Shown here: piece by piece, positions 55,579 to 64,000 of the stretch | Numbering within the stretch: the first letter of the stretch is position 1 | How the letters are laid out: each line of letters starts with the position of its first letter | Assembly (NCBI RefSeq): GCF_001661495.1 | Contig: NZ_BDDT01000016.1 | Coordinates: 36,335 to 100,334, forward strand | Length of the DNA stretch: 64,000 nucleotides | Origin: Pseudoalteromonas prydzensis | Lineage (GTDB): Bacteria; Pseudomonadota; Gammaproteobacteria; Enterobacterales; Alteromonadaceae | Reading direction: 5' to 3' | The notes under the pieces: model-generated | What the model saw: the letters and a program-made list of their open reading frames with translations, nothing else | Told to the model about the DNA's origin: nothing | Database searches by the model: none | Made by a program: the position numbers and the translations under genes

Positions 55579-56085
55579 TTATTGTGCTGCTAGCTTAGCT
55601 TCTTTTTCAAGCTTTTTACGAATACGTTGGCGCTTTAGTGGCGATAAGTAATCGATAAATAACTTGCCTTGTAAGTGATCTAATTCATGTTGAATACAAA
55701 TTGCTAATAACTCATCGGCATCTAAGCTGAACTCTTCGCCTTGTTCGTTTAGTGCGGTCACAGTGACAGTTTCAGCACGGTCAACTTTTGCATATGAGTG
55801 AGGTACCGATAAACAGCCTTCTTCACTAACAGTGTTGCCATCTTGTTTAGTGATAGTGGGGTTGATCAGCACTAATGGCTCATTGCGTTCTTCAGAGACA
55901 TCAATGACCACAATTCGTTGATGAATATCAACTTGTGTGGCAGCTAATCCAATGCCGTTTTCATCATACATAGTTTCCAGCATGTCTTTTACAATTTGGC
56001 GAACTTGATCGTCAACTTGTGTGACTTCTTTTGCTATAGTACGTAAACGCTCATCTGGAAATCTTAAAACTTCTAACCTAGCCAT
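55579..56085 (-). CDS. def: Peptide deformylase
   Basis: This enzyme removes the N-formyl group from nascent proteins, the partner step to fmt. The 168 residues show the three metal and active-site motifs GIGLAATQ, EEGCLSVP and QHELDHLQG. An upstream GTG would add five residues; the ATG at 56085 fits the family start MARLEVLRFPD and has AAGG at a good distance. It is the first gene of the operon and diverges from the LysM gene. Confidence -1.
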   Translation of the reverse strand: MARLEVLRFPDERLRTIAKEVTQVDDQVRQIVKDMLETMYDENGIGLAATQVDIHQRIVVIDVSEERNEPLVLINPTITKQDGNTVSEEGCLSVPHSYAKVDRAETVTVTALNEQGEEFSLDADELLAICIQHELDHLQGKLFIDYLSPLKRQRIRKKLEKEAKLAAQ

Positions 56086-56203
56086 AGTAACCTTTTTCAC
56101 TTGTGCTTAATTTAGGGTATTGTATGCTCTTATTTTAGCCATTCGCGTTCACCTTTAACAGGTTTTGGTTGATAATAATGAAAAAACACCACAAGGAAGC
56201 TCA

Positions 56204-57325
56204 ATGAGATACCCATTATTCGCGGCAATGTTGGCATTAAGTGCTACTTTTCCATCGTTAGCTGATGTATTAACAATAAAAAAAGATGCGCCTAAACAAT
56301 ACGTTGTAAAAAAAGGCGATACGTTGTGGGATATTTCTGGAATATATTTGGAGCAGCCGTGGCAATGGCCTGAGCTTTGGCAAATGAACCCGCAAATTAA
56401 CAATCCGCACCTGATTTATCCGGGTGATGCGCTATCTTTGATCTATGATGAGCATGGTAATCCGCGTTTAGTGGTTAATTCTGGCTATAAAAAGCTTTCT
56501 CCACATGGTCGTATTACGCCAAAAGGTAAAAATGCGGTGCCGACCTTACCACTTGAGTTATTACGTCCTTACCTGACCTACGAGCAGGCAATTGATGCAA
56601 AAGAAATTGCCGAGAAACCGTATATTCTAGGTGCCAATGTTAATACTAAAATGAACACTGAAGGGCATATTGTTTACGTAAAAGGTGATTTAGAGCTTTA
56701 TGAGTCATACGCTATTTATCGTAAAGGCCAAGAGTTTGTTGATCCAAACACCAATGAAGTGCTTGCCAATAATACACAGTTGGTGGCTGTAGGGCGGGTA
56801 TTTAGAAAGGGTGATGTTGCAAACGGTGTACCCGCTTCAGTGAAACTTGAACAGGTAAAACAAGAAATTAAACCGGCTGACTTTTTAATGCCGGCAATGG
56901 ATGGTCAGTTATTACCAGCCTATTTTAATATCCACCGCCCTGAGCAGCCAGTAGACGGGACAATCATTTCATCAGTCAGTGGTTTGCGAGAATTCAGCAC
57001 GATGGACATTGTAGTGCTAAACTTAGGGTCAGAGCAGGCAATTGAAGAAGGCCATATTTTGGATATTGAGCGTCAATCACCAACGGTTTTTGATGGTCGT
57101 AATGGTCCGCGTTATAAAGAAGATTCAAATAGTCTTGAAAAATTAGTGACAAATACCAACGAATTTTTTGGCGCAGAACCAGATGAAGATACCCAAGTAT
57201 GGCATATGCCAAAAGAAAAAGTCGGTGAGTTAATGGTATTTAAGGTTTATAACAACGTTAGCTACGCTTTAATCGTAAAAAACCAGCACCCAATCCGAGT
57301 CGGTGATTTTGCAGTTATAAATTAA
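56204..57325 (+). CDS. LysM-domain cell-envelope protein
   Basis: A 373-residue exported protein with a signal peptide (MRYPLFAAMLALSATFPSLA) and an N-terminal LysM domain (about 30-85): YVVKKGDTLWDISGIYLEQP, then WQMNPQINNPHLIYPGD. The remainder (about 100-373) is mostly beta-rich and of unknown function. It probably binds peptidoglycan. The start at 56204 follows AAGGAAG, whereas the frame extends 13 codons further. It precedes dprA, a position shared by similar genes in related genomes (recollection, not checked). Confidence -1.
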   Translation: MRYPLFAAMLALSATFPSLADVLTIKKDAPKQYVVKKGDTLWDISGIYLEQPWQWPELWQMNPQINNPHLIYPGDALSLIYDEHGNPRLVVNSGYKKLSPHGRITPKGKNAVPTLPLELLRPYLTYEQAIDAKEIAEKPYILGANVNTKMNTEGHIVYVKGDLELYESYAIYRKGQEFVDPNTNEVLANNTQLVAVGRVFRKGDVANGVPASVKLEQVKQEIKPADFLMPAMDGQLLPAYFNIHRPEQPVDGTIISSVSGLREFSTMDIVVLNLGSEQAIEEGHILDIERQSPTVFDGRNGPRYKEDSNSLEKLVTNTNEFFGAEPDEDTQVWHMPKEKVGELMVFKVYNNVSYALIVKNQHPIRVGDFAVIN

Positions 57326-57354
57326 ATCAGGTTTGAGTGCTCTAAGGAGGGAGC

Positions 57355-58437
57355 ATGAAAGATTCATCAGGCAAGCTAAGTCATTGGCTTGCCTTTTATT
57401 TGTGTAAAGGGTTAGGGGTGAAAACCCTACTCGCATTAGCGCAAAAGCAGCCGCTTGATACTTTATTTAAGCTTACTCATCAGCAACTCACTGAATGTGG
57501 TTTAAACCCGCAAGTGGCCAGTAATTTGCTGGCCACAAATTGGCAACAGGTTGAGCACTACCAAGGCTTAATTAAGCAATCACAGATAACCACAATTGAT
57601 TATTTCGATCCATTATACCCTGCGTTACTGAAAGAAATTGCTACTGCGCCTTTATTATTGTTTTGTCGTGGTAACGTAGAGTTATTGGCTAGCCCACAAA
57701 TTGCGATTGTTGGTAGTCGTAATGCGACGCCTACCGGGCTGGAAATTGCTGCTGAATTCGCTCATCAACTGACACTGGCTGGGCTTACAGTTACTTCTGG
57801 CATGGCGCTTGGTATTGATGGTGCTGCGCACAAAGGGGCGTTAGCAGGTAATGGTAATACCATTGCAGTGTTAGGTACTGGTGTGGATGTTTATTATCCT
57901 AAGCGGCATAAGTTACTTACCGATCAAGTCTGTGAGCGAGGGTTATTAGTCAGTGAGTTTTTACCCAGTACTGCCGCTAATGCGAATAATTTCCCACGCC
58001 GTAACCGTATAATATCGGGGTTATCGCTTGGGGTATTGATTGTTGAGGCGCAAATTAAAAGTGGCTCGCTTATCACTGTACGCTATGCGCTGGAACAAAA
58101 TAAAGAGGTGTTTGCGGTACCCGGTTCAATCAAAAACCCACTCTCAGAAGCCAGTCACTTTTTAATTAAACAAGGAGCAAAATTGGTTGAAAATGTCAGT
58201 GATATTCTCGATGAAGTGAGCTTTTTCTGTGAAAGCAGTCTATATAATATAGAAGAGCTAACAGTTGAGGAGGCTAGCTGTAAAGTACTCAACAGTGTTG
58301 GTTATGAAGTGACAGCAGTAGATCTAATTGCTCAACGTAGCCAGTGGTCAATAGATAAAGTACAAGCTCGTTTGCTTGATCTTGAACTAGAAGATAGAGT
58401 AGAGCGTGTATTAGATGGCTATATTAGAATTCGATAA
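57355..58437 (+). CDS. dprA: DNA-processing protein DprA
   Basis: DprA loads RecA on incoming single-stranded DNA in natural transformation. The 360 residues contain the Rossmann-like DNA-binding core with IAIVGSRNATPTGLEIA, TSGMALGIDGAAHKGAL, TIAVLGTGVDVYYP and FPRRNRIISGLS. A C-terminal winged-helix domain starts around residue 300. It begins the dprA-smg-yrdD-tsaC-aroE block known from E. coli. Confidence -1.
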   Translation: MKDSSGKLSHWLAFYLCKGLGVKTLLALAQKQPLDTLFKLTHQQLTECGLNPQVASNLLATNWQQVEHYQGLIKQSQITTIDYFDPLYPALLKEIATAPLLLFCRGNVELLASPQIAIVGSRNATPTGLEIAAEFAHQLTLAGLTVTSGMALGIDGAAHKGALAGNGNTIAVLGTGVDVYYPKRHKLLTDQVCERGLLVSEFLPSTAANANNFPRRNRIISGLSLGVLIVEAQIKSGSLITVRYALEQNKEVFAVPGSIKNPLSEASHFLIKQGAKLVENVSDILDEVSFFCESSLYNIEELTVEEASCKVLNSVGYEVTAVDLIAQRSQWSIDKVQARLLDLELEDRVERVLDGYIRIR

Positions 58438-58468
58438 GCGTTAGTGTACTAGTTTGGAGGAAAGTAAC

Positions 58469-58942
58469 ATGTTCGATATCCTCATGTATTTATTTGAAAA
58501 CTATATTCACAGCGAAGCTGAAGTCTTTGTTGAGCACAATGAACTCACTGATGAGTTACTAAGGGCTGGCTTTAATAAGCCCGAAATATACAAAGCACTT
58601 GATTGGCTGGAGCAGCTTGCTGATTTACAGCATAGCGATGAATTCCCCTATTTAAATGCCCATCCACAGCATGCAGTTCGCATTTTTACTGACAGTGAAT
58701 GTCAGATGCTCAGCACTGAGTGTCGTGGCTTTTTGATGTTTGTTGAGCAAGTCGGAGTGATCAATAGCGCCACCCGTGAGATGGTAATGGACCGTTTGTT
58801 CGCGTTAGATAAGCCTTATATATCACTTGATGATTTAAAATGGGTGGTACTGATGGTGTTGTTTAATGTACCAGGGTCAGAGCAAGCTTATGCGCAAATG
58901 GAAGAGCTAATTTTTGATGAGCCAGCAGAGGTATTACATTAA
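58469..58942 (+). CDS. smg: Smg family protein
   Basis: A 157-residue DUF494/Smg protein: MFDILMYLFENYIHSEAEV at the start, with FLMFVEQVGVINSATREMVMDRLFAL and WVVLMVLFNVPGSEQAYAQMEEL later. Its function is not established. The ATG at 58469 follows GGAGGAAA, and five upstream in-frame codons are excluded. It always travels with dprA in this block. Confidence -1.
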   Translation: MFDILMYLFENYIHSEAEVFVEHNELTDELLRAGFNKPEIYKALDWLEQLADLQHSDEFPYLNAHPQHAVRIFTDSECQMLSTECRGFLMFVEQVGVINSATREMVMDRLFALDKPYISLDDLKWVVLMVLFNVPGSEQAYAQMEELIFDEPAEVLH

Positions 58943-59015
58943 GCGAGTACTGTACTTGTATCTTTAATTAGTTTGGGTATATTAGGCGAAAATTAGTCAG
59001 CTGCTTAGGAAACAC

Positions 59016-59588
59016 ATGAGTAAAATCGACCAATCGCTTTTCTCTGCAAACCAACATGCCTTAGAAAAAGAATACGAAGTGTGCCCGCAATGTGGGTCAG
59101 AGCTTGTTATTCGTAATAGCAAGTCAGGTCCTTTCCTTGGTTGTGCAAGTTACCCTAAATGCGACTTTATTCGCTCCTTAGCCCAGCATGATAATCACCA
59201 AATTAAAGTGCTAGAGGATAGCCCATGCCCAGATTGCGGCAATCCATTGGTGGTTAAAAATGGCCGCTATGGCATGTTTATTGGTTGTACTGATTATCCT
59301 AATTGTCATTATATTGCCCATGATGAGCCAGAGCCTAATGAGGAAACCCTGCCAGCTTGCCCTAAATGTAAAAAAGGCCAGTTGGTCGCTCGTAGCAATA
59401 AATATGGGAAAACTTTTTATTCATGCAACAGCTACCCAAATTGCAAATATACCTTGAACTTCAAACCCGTTGCACATAGTTGCCCTGCATGTCAGTGGCC
59501 GGTGATGATGCAAAAACAAATGACTAATAGTGTTGTGTTACAATGCCCGCAGAAAAACTGTTCGCATAAACTTACTGTCGATCAATGA
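59016..59588 (+). CDS. yrdD: Topoisomerase-type C4 zinc-finger protein (YrdD-like)
   Basis: A 190-residue protein made of four Cys4 zinc ribbons like the C-terminus of topoisomerase I: CPQCG...GCASYPKC, CPDCG...GCTDYPNC, CPKCK...SCNSYPNC, and a shorter last one with CPACQ...CPQKNC. It has no topoisomerase catalytic domain. It probably binds single-stranded nucleic acid. The neighbours smg and tsaC match the E. coli order. Confidence -1.
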   Translation: MSKIDQSLFSANQHALEKEYEVCPQCGSELVIRNSKSGPFLGCASYPKCDFIRSLAQHDNHQIKVLEDSPCPDCGNPLVVKNGRYGMFIGCTDYPNCHYIAHDEPEPNEETLPACPKCKKGQLVARSNKYGKTFYSCNSYPNCKYTLNFKPVAHSCPACQWPVMMQKQMTNSVVLQCPQKNCSHKLTVDQ

Positions 59589-59621
59589 TTACCCGCTTAT
59601 TATTAGTTTTGGAGATTTCTT

Positions 59622-60188
59622 GTGGCTGATTCAACCTCAGTTCCTGTCACGGCCGTTGCTGCGTTAGAGCAAGGTGGCGTTATTGTTTATCCAACCGAAG
59701 CCGTTTATGGTTTAGGTTGCGACCCTGATAATCAACAAGCGGTTGAGCGCTTGCTAGCAATTAAACAACGCCCAGTCGAGAAAGGCCTCATTTTAATTGC
59801 TGATAATTACGGGCAATTATTAAAATACGTTGATGACGCAAAAATTCCTATGGACAAACGCGCTGATATTTTTTCACAGTGGCCAGGTGCAATAACTTGG
59901 GTTATGCCAGCGGCTAAAAACACGCCAAAATGGTTAACAGGTCAGTTTGATACCATAGCTGTACGCGTTACCAATCACCCAACAGTAAAGCAATTATGCC
60001 AACAATTTGGTAAGCCGCTTGTCTCTACCAGTGCGAACTTATCAGGCCAAGATACAGTAACCAGTATTGCAATGGCAAAAACAGAGTTTGGCCAGCAAGT
60101 GGCGTTTTATGTTGATGAAGCGCTCGGTGGTAACACTCAGCCAAGCACCATTAAAGATGCCATGACAGGCAAAGTATTTAGAGGATAA
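59622..60188 (+). CDS. tsaC: Threonylcarbamoyl-AMP synthase TsaC
   Basis: TsaC makes the threonylcarbamoyl-adenylate used for t6A37 in ANN-decoding tRNAs. The 188-residue YrdC-fold protein has the KxR/SxN-type signatures: VYPTEAVYGLGCDPDN, AIKQRPVEKGLILIA and PLVSTSANLSGQ. The start is GTG at 59622 with GGAG 7 bases before it. hemF follows after 2 bases. Confidence -1.
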   Translation: MADSTSVPVTAVAALEQGGVIVYPTEAVYGLGCDPDNQQAVERLLAIKQRPVEKGLILIADNYGQLLKYVDDAKIPMDKRADIFSQWPGAITWVMPAAKNTPKWLTGQFDTIAVRVTNHPTVKQLCQQFGKPLVSTSANLSGQDTVTSIAMAKTEFGQQVAFYVDEALGGNTQPSTIKDAMTGKVFRG

Positions 60189-60190
60189 AC

Positions 60191-61141
60191 ATGCACAGTA
60201 ATTTACTAGAGCAAGTAAAAACCTACCTTATGGCTCTGCAAGATACAATTTGCCAAGGCTTAGAGCAAGCTGACGGCGAAGCGCAATTTGTGGAAGACAG
60301 TTGGCAACGTGCAGAGGGTGGCGGAGGTCGTACTCGAGTAATTCGTGATGGCAATGTCATAGAGCAAGGTGGGGTTAATTATTCTCATGTGTTTGGTGCT
60401 TCAATGCCAGCATCTGCTACAGCGCATCGCCCAGAACTTGCAGGTCGCAGTTTTCATGCCTGTGGCGTATCCTTGGTTATTCACCCTAAAAATCCACATA
60501 TTCCAACCAGTCATGCCAATGTACGCTTCTTCATTGCAGAAAAAGCCGGTGAAGAGCCAATTTGGTGGTTTGGTGGTGGTTTTGATCTAACACCGTTTTA
60601 CCCAGTTTTTGATGATGTTAAACATTGGCACCAAGTTGCCAGCGATCTCTGTGCGCCGTTTGGCGATGAAGTTTATCCTAATTATAAAAAATGGTGTGAT
60701 GAGTATTTTTACATCAAACACCGTAACGAAACCCGTGGTGTCGGCGGTTTATTCTTTGATGACTTGAACGAACACGGATTTGAAAAGAGCTTTGCCTTTA
60801 TGCAAGCGGTTGGAAATGGCTTTTTAGATGCCTATTTACCTATTATTGAACGACGTAAAAATGACGAATACAACCAGCAACAGCGTGACTTTCAGTTGTA
60901 TCGCCGTGGCCGCTATGTTGAGTTTAACCTGGTGTGGGATAGAGGAACCTTGTTTGGCCTGCAAACAGGTGGTCGAACAGAGTCTATTTTAATGTCGATG
61001 CCGCCACTTGCCCGCTGGGAATATAATTATGTTCCTGCACCTGATAGTCACGAAGCTCAGCTGTATCAGTATTACTTGCGTCCGCAAGCGTGGTTAACCA
61101 GTAAACCAAGTGAATTAATAGCCAGACAGTGGCAATTATAA
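60191..61141 (+). CDS. hemF: Oxygen-dependent coproporphyrinogen III oxidase
   Basis: HemF converts coproporphyrinogen III to protoporphyrinogen IX in aerobic haem synthesis. The 316 residues contain GGRTRVIRDG, GVSLVIHPKNPHIPTSHANVRF, WWFGGGFDLTPFYP, RGVGGLFFDDLNE and RRGRYVEFNLVWDRGT. It sits between tsaC and aroE, where E. coli has no hemF, and faces a haem-binding globin gene across a shared terminator. Confidence -1.
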   Translation: MHSNLLEQVKTYLMALQDTICQGLEQADGEAQFVEDSWQRAEGGGGRTRVIRDGNVIEQGGVNYSHVFGASMPASATAHRPELAGRSFHACGVSLVIHPKNPHIPTSHANVRFFIAEKAGEEPIWWFGGGFDLTPFYPVFDDVKHWHQVASDLCAPFGDEVYPNYKKWCDEYFYIKHRNETRGVGGLFFDDLNEHGFEKSFAFMQAVGNGFLDAYLPIIERRKNDEYNQQQRDFQLYRRGRYVEFNLVWDRGTLFGLQTGGRTESILMSMPPLARWEYNYVPAPDSHEAQLYQYYLRPQAWLTSKPSELIARQWQL

Positions 61142-61146
61142 ATAAT

Positions 61147-61171
61147 AAAAAGGCGCATAATGCGCCTTTTT
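61147..61171. terminator. Bidirectional terminator between hemF and the globin gene
   Basis: An 11-bp stem (AAAAAGGCGCA/TGCGCCTTTTT) with a TAA loop starts 5 bases after hemF. It overlaps the stop codon of the converging globin gene. Confidence -1.
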
Positions 61172-61607
61172 AATGCTGGTTGATCATATGGCTGGCTAAT
61201 TGTGCTAGCGATTTGCGTAGTCCTTCACGCAGTAATGGGTTATCAATTTCAGCATCCAATGCTTTATTCATACAATGCATCCATTGATCGCGTAAGTCCT
61301 GATCAATCGGGAATGGCATATGGCGCTTTCGTAACATGGGGTGGCCGTGCTTTTCTACAAACAGGTCTGGGCCGCCTAACCAACCGGATAAAAATTCAAA
61401 AAATACTTGGCGTATACGATCTAATGGTTGAGGATGCATATCATATAACGGTTTAGCGTATTCATCGCTCGCCATTATATCGTAGAATCTATCAGATAGA
61501 GCACGTGCACCTTGTTCGCCACCCATCATCTGGTAGGGTGTTTTTTCTGGCGTGGGGGCTTGTTGTGGTTCAGCTGGTTTCGATTTTGAGAAAAGTCGTC
61601 TAATCAT
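61170..61607 (-). CDS. Group II truncated haemoglobin
   Basis: A 145-residue TrHbO-type globin: MMGGEQGARALSDRFYDIM (A/B helices), PLYDMHPQPLDRIRQVFFEFLSGWLGGP, and EKHGHPMLRKRHMPFPI, with the likely proximal His in RKRH. The first 25 residues are a basic, Pro/Gln-rich extension. It probably binds oxygen or detoxifies NO or peroxide. Adjacency to hemF links haem supply and use, though the two genes converge and are not co-transcribed. Confidence -1.
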   Translation of the reverse strand: MIRRLFSKSKPAEPQQAPTPEKTPYQMMGGEQGARALSDRFYDIMASDEYAKPLYDMHPQPLDRIRQVFFEFLSGWLGGPDLFVEKHGHPMLRKRHMPFPIDQDLRDQWMHCMNKALDAEIDNPLLREGLRKSLAQLASHMINQH

Positions 61608-61649
61608 AATTTTATCATCGTTAGTTTACTAAAAAGAGGTTGCTTGAAC

Positions 61650-62474
61650 ATGGACAAATATGCGGTTTTTGGAAACCCAATCGAACACTCAAAATCACCC
61701 GCAATACATACGCAATTTGCAGCCTCATTAGGTGAACAAATCGACTACCGCGCAATATTAGCACCGATTGACGGCTTTAAAAAATCAGTCACTGATTTTT
61801 TTGCTCAAGGAGGCCTTGGTGCAAATGTGACTATGCCATTTAAAGAACAAGCCTATGAGTTAGTCGATGAGCGTACTGAGCTTGCCACTATCGTTGGTGC
61901 CGTGAATACCATTAAATTACTTGATGATGGCCGCTTATTGGGTGATAACACAGATGGAGTCGGCTTCGTTAATGACTTATTAGCAAATAAAGTTGCTATA
62001 AAAGATAAGCGCATCTTATTAATTGGTGCTGGTGGTGCAGCCCGTGGCGTAGTGTTACCACTATTAGAACAGCAGCCAAGAGAGATTGTTATCGCAAATC
62101 GTACTGCGGCAAAAGCCAAAGCGCTTGCTGAATTATTTACTCAATACGGCAAGGTAACTGGCTTTGGTTTTGATGATTTGCCAAAAAGTGATTACTCGCT
62201 AATCGTAAACTCTACGTCTAGCAGTATGCTAGGTGAACTCCCTGCGCTTGATAAAAAACACCTTAGCGGCTGTGACTGCGTTTATGATATGTTTTATTCA
62301 CTAAAAAGCACCTTGTTTATGCAGTGGGCTCAGGACAATAAAGCAGATATTTCAGTATTAGATGGCAGTGGTATGTTGGTTGGTCAAGCAGCTCAAGCTT
62401 TTTATGTATGGCGTAATAAAATGCCTGAAATATTGCCAGTGGTAAGCGCTTTGAGGGCGGGAGAGCTTAAATGA
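61650..62474 (+). CDS. aroE: Shikimate dehydrogenase
   Basis: AroE reduces 3-dehydroshikimate to shikimate with NADPH in aromatic amino-acid synthesis. The 274 residues show FGNPIEHSKSPAIH, NVTMPFKEQA, NTDGVGFVNDL, the nucleotide-binding GAGGAARGVV and NRTAAKAKAL. The ATG at 61650 is preferred to a TTG two codons upstream. It overlaps the start of yrdB by 4 bases (ATGA). Confidence -1.
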   Translation: MDKYAVFGNPIEHSKSPAIHTQFAASLGEQIDYRAILAPIDGFKKSVTDFFAQGGLGANVTMPFKEQAYELVDERTELATIVGAVNTIKLLDDGRLLGDNTDGVGFVNDLLANKVAIKDKRILLIGAGGAARGVVLPLLEQQPREIVIANRTAAKAKALAELFTQYGKVTGFGFDDLPKSDYSLIVNSTSSSMLGELPALDKKHLSGCDCVYDMFYSLKSTLFMQWAQDNKADISVLDGSGMLVGQAAQAFYVWRNKMPEILPVVSALRAGELK

Positions 62475-62725
62475 ATCAAGCTATTCAGTTTATAGATAGA
62501 GTTGAGTTCAACGCACAAAATCAGTTGCTCACATTTTACGCGCAAGTGAGCGGTTTAATGGTGGAGTGTATTATTGATACGCAAAGCTTAGCGATTCCAG
62601 ATAGTGCCGCAGCAAAGCAATACTTTGAATTATGGCGCTTTGACTATGAGGAGCTTGCCGAGCAACAAATTGAAGAAGAAGCGTATAACTCGGCAGGACA
62701 AATTATTGTTACTGTACTGAATTAA
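62471..62725 (+). CDS. yrdB: DUF1488 family protein (YrdB-like)
   Basis: An 84-residue DUF1488 protein (MNQAIQFIDRVEF, then WRFDYEELAEQQIEEEAYNS). Function unknown. It is translationally coupled to aroE by an ATGA overlap, and its stop overlaps the stop of the converging yrdA, the same neighbourhood as in E. coli. Confidence -1.
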   Translation: MNQAIQFIDRVEFNAQNQLLTFYAQVSGLMVECIIDTQSLAIPDSAAAKQYFELWRFDYEELAEQQIEEEAYNSAGQIIVTVLN

Positions 62726-63255
62726 TCTTCAGCTAAATATTCATCTTTAAGTTCAACATAATTAGTTGCTGATATTTTTAAAAAGCTAAGCTCTTGCTCC
62801 GTTAAGGGGCGAGCTTGTTTTACAGGACTACCAACATAAAGGTAACCTGACTCTAAACGTTTATTTGGCGGCACTAGTGAACCACCGCCAATAATCACAT
62901 CATCCTCGATAATCGCGTTATCCATCACTATGGCACCCATGCCTACTAATATACGGTTTCCTAAGCGACAACCATGTAGCATTACTTTATGCCCTACGGT
63001 TACATCGTCACCAATAATTAATGGATAACCATCAGGGTTGCTTTTACTGGAACGAGTTAGATGTAATACGCTGCCATCTTGTATATTTGTACGTTCACCA
63101 ATACGGATATAGTTCACATCGCCTCGTGCAGCAACTAAAGGCCATACACTACTATTGTTTCCCAAAGTTATATCACCGGCTAAAACAGCAGACTCATCAA
63201 CATAGACTGATTGATTAAAGGTAGGAGTCATTCCTTTATAAGAACGGATTGTCAT
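62722..63255 (-). CDS. yrdA: Gamma-carbonic-anhydrase-like hexapeptide protein YrdA
   Basis: A 177-residue left-handed beta-helix protein of the gamma-carbonic anhydrase family. Hexapeptide repeats run from about residue 20 to 140. The metal-binding His candidates are in SVLHLTRS and VGHKVMLHGCRLG, and the NNSSVWPLVAARGDVN segment carries the family Arg/Asp. Actual carbonic anhydrase activity is uncertain for this subgroup. It ends tail-to-tail with yrdB. Confidence -1.
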   Translation of the reverse strand: MTIRSYKGMTPTFNQSVYVDESAVLAGDITLGNNSSVWPLVAARGDVNYIRIGERTNIQDGSVLHLTRSSKSNPDGYPLIIGDDVTVGHKVMLHGCRLGNRILVGMGAIVMDNAIIEDDVIIGGGSLVPPNKRLESGYLYVGSPVKQARPLTEQELSFLKISATNYVELKDEYLAED

Positions 63256-63418
63256 TCGAGCACCTAAAAATATTGGAGTAAATAATACTGAGTGTATCAG
63301 TAGAGCCTACAAAATGGCCAGAGGAGAGCTGGCCTGCTCAGAAAACTATCACTTTTGATACCTTTAGCTCGTAAAACAGGCGAACAGCACTTTATTTAAA
63401 GTTTTCTTTAAAAAACGC
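63256..63418. other. Upstream region of the rrn operon
   Basis: About 160 bp between the yrdA start and rrn P1. Just before P1 it is AT-rich (about 63390-63415), which fits an UP element, and FIS sites would be expected here. No gene is seen. The yrdA promoter must also lie here, but no clear hexamers stand out. Confidence -1.
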
Positions 63419-63446
63419 TTGCGTAAAATCAGTCGCGCCCTATAAT
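63419..63446 (+). promoter_or_regulatory. rRNA operon promoter P1
   Basis: TTGCGT (63419-63424), a 16-base spacer and TATAAT (63441-63446) are followed by a GC-rich discriminator (GCGACCCC), the hallmark of stringently controlled rrn P1 promoters. An A/T-rich UP-like stretch precedes it. Confidence -1.
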
Positions 63447-63552
63447 GCGACCCCACTGAGACGGCAGAGCGCAACGCATAGCGGAGCACTAGCTACTTAG
63501 TAAGTCGAGTAAAACTTGAGTTTAGATTTTTTAGAAAGTTTAAATTTAAGTG

Positions 63553-63580
63553 TTGACAAAAAAATAGGAAAGCGTATGAT
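63553..63580 (+). promoter_or_regulatory. rRNA operon promoter P2
   Basis: TTGACA (63553-63558), a 16-base spacer and TATGAT (63575-63580) lie 134 bases after P1, a typical P1-P2 spacing. Confidence -1.
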
Positions 63581-63590
63581 TCGCTTCCCT

Positions 63591-63625
63591 TGAGTCGCTA
63601 AGGCAACTCAAACGTTCTTTAACAA
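63591..63625 (+). promoter_or_regulatory. rrn leader boxB/boxA antitermination signals
   Basis: A small hairpin (TGAGT...ACTCA, 63591-63610) is followed by GTTCTTTAACAA (63614-63625), close to the E. coli boxA TGCTCTTTAACA that recruits NusB/S10. The remaining leader up to 63884 contains pre-16S processing sequence but no gene. Confidence -1.
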
Positions 63626-63884
63626 TATAAAGCAATCATCTGTGTGGGCACTCGTACAGATTGAGTTCTAACAGTCGAACTACTCCGGTAGTAAGACAAA
63701 AAATTTAGAGTCTCAATGTGTTTTCTCGAAAGAGAAGCTGAGTGACCAACAGCAATAACTTACTTAGGTTTTACTTAAGAAAAGAATTGCAGCACAGTCA
63801 ATTCAATATCGAAAGATATTAAATAAATTCAGAATTCATTGAGCGTGTCGGCTCTCTTTATGGGAGAAGACAGAAAAAACTTTT

Positions 63885-64000
63885 AATTGAAGAGTTTGAT
63901 CATGGCTCAGATTGAACGCTGGCGGCAGGCCTAACACATGCAAGTCGAGCGGTAACAGAGAGTAGCTTGCTACTTTGCTGACGAGCGGCGGACGGGTGAG
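63885..64000 (+). rRNA. rrs: 16S ribosomal RNA (5' end only)
   Basis: The start AATTGAAGAGTTTGATCATGG is followed by the universally conserved CTCAG...ACGCTGGCGGCAGGCC and CATGCAAGTCGAGCGG. The gene runs off the right edge after 116 bases. V1 has the GTAACAGAGAGTAGC style seen in Alteromonadales. Confidence -1.

Overview
The window reads as the replication-origin side of a marine gammaproteobacterial chromosome, most likely Pseudoalteromonas or a close Alteromonadales relative. The evidence is the E. coli-like core protein sequences, the gene order rpmH-rnpA-yidD-yidC-mnmE opposite dnaA-dnaN-recF-gyrB-glyQ-glyS, a 440-residue prolidase of the Alteromonas type, two parS sites inside recF, and an rrn operon starting at the right edge. 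The genus is an inference from gene content and style; no database search was possible.

Positions 1-19743 (minus strand) are one uninterrupted reading frame of at least 6,581 codons that runs off the left edge. It encodes a giant secreted adhesin of the RTX/BapA type: a short N-terminal module, about 55 bacterial Ig-like domains of about 100 residues, then VCBS/T1SS-143-like domains. The Ig array has nested order: about 302 bp per domain, 1,509-1,515 bp per five-domain unit, and a 4,533 bp fifteen-domain period that includes a 2,846 bp direct repeat that looks exact.

Positions 20099-24213 (minus) hold mnmE, yidC, yidD, rnpA and rpmH. The 24214-24720 gap carries the rpmH promoter, DnaA boxes and clustered GATC sites. 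Positions 24721-33893 (plus) hold dnaA, dnaN, recF, gyrB, glyQ and glyS. Positions 33958-35481 are accessory: a lipoprotein, an AT-rich orphan gene with a HEPN-like R-x4-H motif, and an array of a 7-bp CTAG-containing repeat. Then come tusA and the fadBA fatty-acid oxidation operon (minus).

Positions 39452-45675 (plus) hold slt, pepQ, yigZ, trkH and a PilZ protein. Positions 46119-49516 hold six tiny exported EF-hand proteins in two clusters with closely related leader sequences. Between the clusters are a DUF998 gene broken by a stop codon and an OsmC-like gene. A TonB-dependent siderophore receptor faces them.

Positions 51928-56085 (minus) are the def-fmt-rsmB-trkA operon. Diverging from it, 56204-62725 (plus) is a LysM protein gene, dprA, smg, a topA-type zinc-finger gene, tsaC, hemF, aroE and yrdB, with a truncated-haemoglobin gene (minus) between hemF and aroE and yrdA (minus) at the end. 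The window closes with rrn promoters P1 and P2, an antitermination leader and the first 116 bases of 16S rRNA.

Overall this is conserved housekeeping DNA with three accessory zones: the giant adhesin, the orphan HEPN-like gene with its flanking repeats, and the EF-hand peptide clusters.
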